Positions 60,793-64,000 of a DNA stretch of 64,000 nucleotides are shown one piece after another; within the stretch, counting starts at the first letter, position 1; every line of letters begins with the position of its first letter. The notes below the pieces were generated by a model, which saw only the letters and a program-made list of their open reading frames with translations, made no database searches and was not told the DNA's origin. This stretch comes from Gemmobacter lutimaris (GTDB lineage Bacteria; Pseudomonadota; Alphaproteobacteria; Rhodobacterales; Rhodobacteraceae), in contig NZ_QXXQ01000003.1 of assembly GCF_003570715.1 (NCBI RefSeq), forward strand, positions 334,944 through 398,943. Reading direction: 5' to 3'. Made by a program: the position numbers and the translations under genes.

Positions 60793-60822
60793 GGCGCGGT
60801 CCTGAAAAGCTTTTGCCCGATA

Positions 60823-60863
60823 GAGGCGCAGGGGCGGGCGGGGGTCAAGGCCCTCTGCGCCTC
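60823..60863. promoter_or_regulatory. Inverted repeat in the bactofilin/ureohydrolase divergent region
   Basis: GAGGCGCAG (60823-60831) and CTGCGCCTC (60855-60863) form a perfect nine-base inverted repeat with a 23-base GC-rich spacer. It sits between divergent starts. I see no clear -35/-10 pair with it. Confidence 0.35.
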
Positions 60864-60980
60864 TGGCGGGGATTTCCGCAAGGCACACTCTGTTGTTCGC
60901 GGCGTCGCTTCCGGGCGTGACAAGGGCGCGTCCGGGTGTTTGGATGCACAAAATGATCAAATTGAACAGGGAGTCCCGTC

Positions 60981-61946
60981 ATGACGGATGACAGCTTCTT
61001 TCGCCCGATCTCGGGCTTCGATCTGCCACGTTTCGCGGGGGTGCCGACCTTCATGCGCCTGCCGCATGTCGGGCTTGACGACCCGCGTCTGGCCGAGGTG
61101 CAGGTGGGCGTGATCGGTGCGCCCTGGGATGGCGGCACCACCAACCGCCCCGGTCCGCGCCACGGGCCGCGGCAGTTGCGCGACTATTCCACCATGATCC
61201 GGGCACAGAACGGGGTGACCGGCATCCGACCCTTCGAGATGGTGCGCTGCGCCGATCTGGGCGATGTGGGGCCGAACCCGGCGGATGTGATGGACAGCCT
61301 GAAGCGGATGGAAAGCTTCTATACAAAGGTGCGCGCGGCGGGGATCGTGCCGCTGACCGCCGGGGGGGATCATCTGTGCACGCTCCCGATCCTGCGGGCG
61401 CTGGCGAAGGATCGGCCGCTGGGGATGATTCACTTCGACAGTCATACCGACCTGTTCCACAGCTATTTCGGCGGCACGATGTATACCCATGGCACCCCCT
61501 TCCGCCGCGCGGTGGAGGAAGGGCTGCTGGACCCCGCGCGCGTCACCATGATCGGGATTCGCGGCACGGCCTATGACAGCGAGGACCGCGACTTTGCCAC
61601 CGCAGTGGGCATTCGGGTCATCCCGATCGAGGAATTCCATGTCCGCGGCGTCGAGGATGTGATGGCCGAGGCCCGCGACCGCGCGGGCGCGGGTGAGACC
61701 TATGTCAGCTATGACATCGACTTCGTGGACCCGGCCTTCGCCCCCGGCACCGGCACGCCCGAAGTGGGGGGGCCGAACAGTTGGCAGGCCTTGCAGGTTG
61801 CGATGGGGCTGCGCGGGGTGAAGATCGTCGGCGCCGATCTGGTGGAGGTCTCGCCGCCTTTCGACCCGTCCGGCGGGACTGCCTTCCTGGGTGTTTCGAT
61901 CATGTTCGAGATGCTTTGCGCCATCGCCGAGGGGCTGGCGGAGTAG
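60981..61946 (+). CDS. speB: Agmatinase/ureohydrolase family protein (SpeB type, possibly guanidinobutyrase)
   Basis: The 321-residue protein is a ureohydrolase with a binuclear manganese site: GGDHLCTLP, HFDSHTDL and SYDIDFVDPAFAPGTG. Members hydrolyse agmatine, 4-guanidinobutyrate, guanidinopropionate or similar compounds to urea and an amine. Near the AruI-like decarboxylase, whose product leads to guanidinobutyraldehyde, a guanidinobutyrase role is attractive. The sequence alone does not separate these substrates. GGGAG precedes the ATG. The next gene follows after hairpins and the GATATTT element. Confidence 0.85.
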   Translation: MTDDSFFRPISGFDLPRFAGVPTFMRLPHVGLDDPRLAEVQVGVIGAPWDGGTTNRPGPRHGPRQLRDYSTMIRAQNGVTGIRPFEMVRCADLGDVGPNPADVMDSLKRMESFYTKVRAAGIVPLTAGGDHLCTLPILRALAKDRPLGMIHFDSHTDLFHSYFGGTMYTHGTPFRRAVEEGLLDPARVTMIGIRGTAYDSEDRDFATAVGIRVIPIEEFHVRGVEDVMAEARDRAGAGETYVSYDIDFVDPAFAPGTGTPEVGGPNSWQALQVAMGLRGVKIVGADLVEVSPPFDPSGGTAFLGVSIMFEMLCAIAEGLAE

Positions 61947-62000
61947 GGGGCGCTGCCCCCGTCGCGCGTCGCGCGACTCCCCCGGGATATTTAGGAACAG
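61946..62000 (+). repeat. Hairpins plus GATATTTAGGAACAG element before the amidohydrolase
   Basis: GGGGGC-GCT-GCCCCC (61946-61960) overlaps the ureohydrolase stop codon. A second GC inverted repeat CGCGCGTCGCGCG follows, and then CCCCGGGATATTTAGGAACAG runs directly into the ATG at 62001. The AGGAAC acts as ribosome binding site. The element resembles those before ybgC and pdeM. Confidence 0.5.
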
Positions 62001-63686
62001 ATGAGGGATGGCGATATGCGGGCCGATCTGATTGTGACCAATGCGAAGGTGTTGACCATGGACGCGGGATGCCCCCGTGCCGAGGCAGTGGCGTTGCGCG
62101 GCGGGCGGGTGCAGGCTGTCGGGACGGCCGAGGGTATCGCCGCGCTGGCAGGGCCGGAGACGCGGGTGATCGACGCGGGCGGGCGCACGGTTTTGCCGGG
62201 CTTCGTCGAAAGCCATCTGCATCTGGTGCTGGGCGGGGCAGAACTGAAGCAGTTGCAACTGGGCGGGCTGCATGGGTTTGAGAACCTGAAGGCAGCGTTT
62301 GCAGACTATGCGACGGCCAATCCCGATGCACCGCTGCTGATGGCGCAGGGGGCCGAGTATGGCATGCTTGACCATCCGGTCACGCGTGCGGATCTGGACG
62401 CCGTGATTGCCGACCGCCCGGTGGCGATGATGTCGCCGGACCACCATACCGTCTGGGCCAATACCGCGGCGCTTGAGGCTGCCGGACTGTTGCACGGGGC
62501 CGAGATGCCGCATGGCCATGAGGTGGTGATGGGCGAGGACGGTCTTGCGACTGGTGAATTGCGCGAGTTCGAGGCCTTCGGGCCGGTGCTGGCGCTGGGC
62601 GGAGAGGCGCATCTGCAACTGGGCATCGCCACCGGCGGCGAGCCAGACCCCTGGCCAGATGCCGCGCAACGTGAGGCGGACAAGCAGAAGATCGCAGCGG
62701 GGCTTGCGCATTGCGCGGCGCATGGCATCACCTCGATGGTGAACATGGATGGCAACCGCTACACACTGACCCTGCTGTCAGAGATGGAGGCCGAAGGACG
62801 GTTGACCGCGCGGGTCAAGGTGCCCTTCCACTTCAAGCCGCATATGGATCTGGCAGAACTGGACCGCGCCGAGGCGATGACCCGCGACTTTGCCACGGAT
62901 ATGGTGTGTTCGGGTTTTGTGAAGATGTTCATGGATGGCGTGATCGACAGCCGCACGGCCTATATGCTGCACGACTACCCCGGTCGGCCGGGGCATCGGG
63001 CCGAGCCGCTGTTCACGCCGGAGCGGTTTCGTGCCATCTGCACGGAAATCGACCGCCGTGGTCTTCAGATTGCCGTGCATGCCATCGGCGACGGGGCGGT
63101 GCGGGTGACGATCGACGGGTATGAGGCCGCGGCGCAGGCCAACGGGATGCGCGACGCCCGGCACCGGATCGAACATATCGAATTGATCGACCGGGCCGAC
63201 GTGCCGCGCCTTGGCGCTTTGGGTATCACGGCCAGTGTGCAGCCGCCGCATCCGCCGGGGGTGATGGATTTCCCGATGGAGCCGACGATGAGCGTGGGCT
63301 TTGCCCAGGAGCGCCGCCGCGACGCCTATCTTTGGAAGACGCTGAAGGATCACGGGGCGCCGGTCGCCTTTGCAAGCGACTGGCCGGTGACCGATGTGAG
63401 TGTGATGCGGGGGCTTCAGGCCGCGATGACACGACAGCCCTATGACGGGCGCTGCGCGGATGAACGGATCGGCCTCATGGAAAGCCTGCATGCCTATACG
63501 GCAGGCGGGGCCTGGGCCGCGCACTGGGAGGGGCTGACCGGGAAACTGGCTCCGGGGCTCGCCGCTGATGTTGTGGTGATGGGGGGCGACGTTGAGGGGG
63601 TTGGTCTGGAGGAACTTGGTTCGGTTGGGATTGCGCTGACGATTTGCGGTGGCCGGATCACCTATGAGGGGTCGGGTTTTGCCTGA
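62001..63686 (+). CDS. YtcJ-like amidohydrolase (metal-dependent)
   Basis: The 561-residue protein belongs to the YtcJ/amidohydrolase 3 group. ESHLHLVLGG holds the metal-binding HxH near residue 73, GITSMVNMDG and IAVHAIGDGA lie in the barrel core (the latter with a metal His), and DWPVTDVSV has the catalytic Asp near 460. Family members hydrolyse amide or imide bonds of cyclic or formylated substrates, often unknown. The start at 62001 directly follows the intercistronic element. Another ATG lies five codons later. It may act on a substrate released by the ureohydrolase it follows. Confidence 0.83.
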   Translation: MRDGDMRADLIVTNAKVLTMDAGCPRAEAVALRGGRVQAVGTAEGIAALAGPETRVIDAGGRTVLPGFVESHLHLVLGGAELKQLQLGGLHGFENLKAAFADYATANPDAPLLMAQGAEYGMLDHPVTRADLDAVIADRPVAMMSPDHHTVWANTAALEAAGLLHGAEMPHGHEVVMGEDGLATGELREFEAFGPVLALGGEAHLQLGIATGGEPDPWPDAAQREADKQKIAAGLAHCAAHGITSMVNMDGNRYTLTLLSEMEAEGRLTARVKVPFHFKPHMDLAELDRAEAMTRDFATDMVCSGFVKMFMDGVIDSRTAYMLHDYPGRPGHRAEPLFTPERFRAICTEIDRRGLQIAVHAIGDGAVRVTIDGYEAAAQANGMRDARHRIEHIELIDRADVPRLGALGITASVQPPHPPGVMDFPMEPTMSVGFAQERRRDAYLWKTLKDHGAPVAFASDWPVTDVSVMRGLQAAMTRQPYDGRCADERIGLMESLHAYTAGGAWAAHWEGLTGKLAPGLAADVVVMGGDVEGVGLEELGSVGIALTICGGRITYEGSGFA

Positions 63687-63882
63687 CGGATAGCGATTCA
63701 TAGGGAATCGTCTGGCTTTTCTGGGGTGATTCCCGTGTTTCGTCAGTCTCTTGGGGGGTGCGGCTGTGGATAACTCGGTCGCGCCTGATTTTCGGGTCGC
63801 ACGTCCTTTCAGCTTTTCTCAGGAAAATAAGGGTTCTGTGACGGGCAGATGAAAATACTTCGACGAAAGGTGTTTTTTCCTC
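63687..63882. other. Non-coding gap before the right-edge promoter
   Basis: No open frame with a ribosome binding site, no clear hairpin terminator and no repeat is visible. An A/T-rich stretch (AGGAAAATAAGG and GATGAAAATACTT) lies just upstream of the promoter and could act as an UP element. Confidence 0.5.
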
Positions 63883-63911
63883 TTGCGGGTTTTTTGCGGT
63901 GGGCCTAGATA
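63883..63911 (+). promoter_or_regulatory. Stable-RNA-type promoter, probably of an rRNA operon
   Basis: TTGCGG (63883-63888), 17 bases, TAGATA (63906-63911), framed by TTTTCCTC before and CCGCCTCACCG after, matches the tRNA-Glu promoter in layout. It is followed to the edge by a GC-rich leader with no start codon that has a ribosome binding site. Confidence 0.6.
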
Positions 63912-64000
63912 CCGCCTCACCGAAACGGACGGTGACGGAGACGGAGCGGCGCTGAGGCGCGGCGAGGTTGAGGCGGGTTCGGGAAGGGAGCGGAGGCTGC
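63912..64000 (+). ncRNA. Leader region of a probable rRNA operon (partial)
   Basis: The last 89 bases downstream of the stable-RNA promoter are GC-rich repeats of GACGGAG and GGCGAGG type with no coding potential. The leader style and promoter suggest that a 16S rRNA gene lies beyond the window. None of the mature 16S is visible, so the identity is an inference. Confidence 0.45.

Noticed and set aside
1..64000. Prophage, integrative element, insertion sequence or genomic island boundaries
   Set aside because: No integrase, transposase, phage structural gene or direct-repeat attachment site near the tRNA-Glu is visible, and composition is even across the window.

Overview
The window looks like a chromosomal segment of a Rhodobacterales (Paracoccaceae/Rhodobacteraceae-type) alphaproteobacterium. 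Supporting signs are the high GC content with heavily GC-biased third codon positions, the class I PHA locus with a PhaR-type regulator, the order ybgC-tolQRAB-pal-cpoB-tilS-ftsH, the fhs-chorismate mutase-folD-folD block, and short intercistronic elements of a kind common in this order. I see no prophage, insertion sequence, integrase or CRISPR array. The only RNA gene inside the window is a tRNA-Glu. A stable-RNA-type promoter at the right edge suggests that an rRNA operon begins just outside.

Layout. 1-8.4 kb: end of an outer-membrane barrel gene, gloA, recJ, tRNA-Glu, an ArsC-like protein, cspA, thrS, a zinc-less Tag-like glycosylase and two alpha/beta hydrolases, one lacking the nucleophilic serine. 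8.4-12.9 kb: PHA metabolism (phaZ divergent from phaC, phaP, phaR), with two PhaR-type operators at the phaP promoter. 12.9-23.5 kb: a LysR gene, then a long minus-strand operon with a polar amino acid ABC transporter, two glutamine-synthetase-like ligases, a class I glutamine amidotransferase, a PuuB-like oxidase and a DegT-family aminotransferase. This resembles a gamma-glutamylation route for an amine. 23.6-29.5 kb: the rlmJ-phzF-DUF1330-terB-PhnD-like chain, fadH and a RbsD/FucU protein. 29.5-39.7 kb: cell-envelope Tol-Pal operon, with an extra stand-alone TolA C-terminal domain, running into tilS and ftsH.

39.7-47.3 kb: a decayed methyltransferase gene, an RTX protein, and the C1-tetrahydrofolate block (fhs, chorismate mutase, two folD paralogues), then a membrane LytTR regulator and pdeM. 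One FolD has lost the catalytic lysine. 47.4-63.7 kb: an accessory catabolic region. It holds a spermidine/putrescine-type ABC transporter in an operon with an AruI-like 2-oxo acid decarboxylase, a LysR regulator, and a divergent operon of M20/AbgB-like amidohydrolase, DDAH/arginine-deiminase-like hydrolase, FMN 2-hydroxyacid oxidase and FAD-linked 2-hydroxyacid dehydrogenase. An agmatinase/guanidinobutyrase-family ureohydrolase and a YtcJ-like amidohydrolase follow. Together these read as uptake and breakdown of an arginine-derived (guanidino) compound. The substrate is inferred.

The most interesting points are the FolD paralogue with K-to-Q and D-to-E changes in its active site, the TolA domain-III duplicate, the guanidino-compound locus, the tandem 20-bp palindromes at 59.1 kb, and the PhaR operator inside the phaP promoter spacer.
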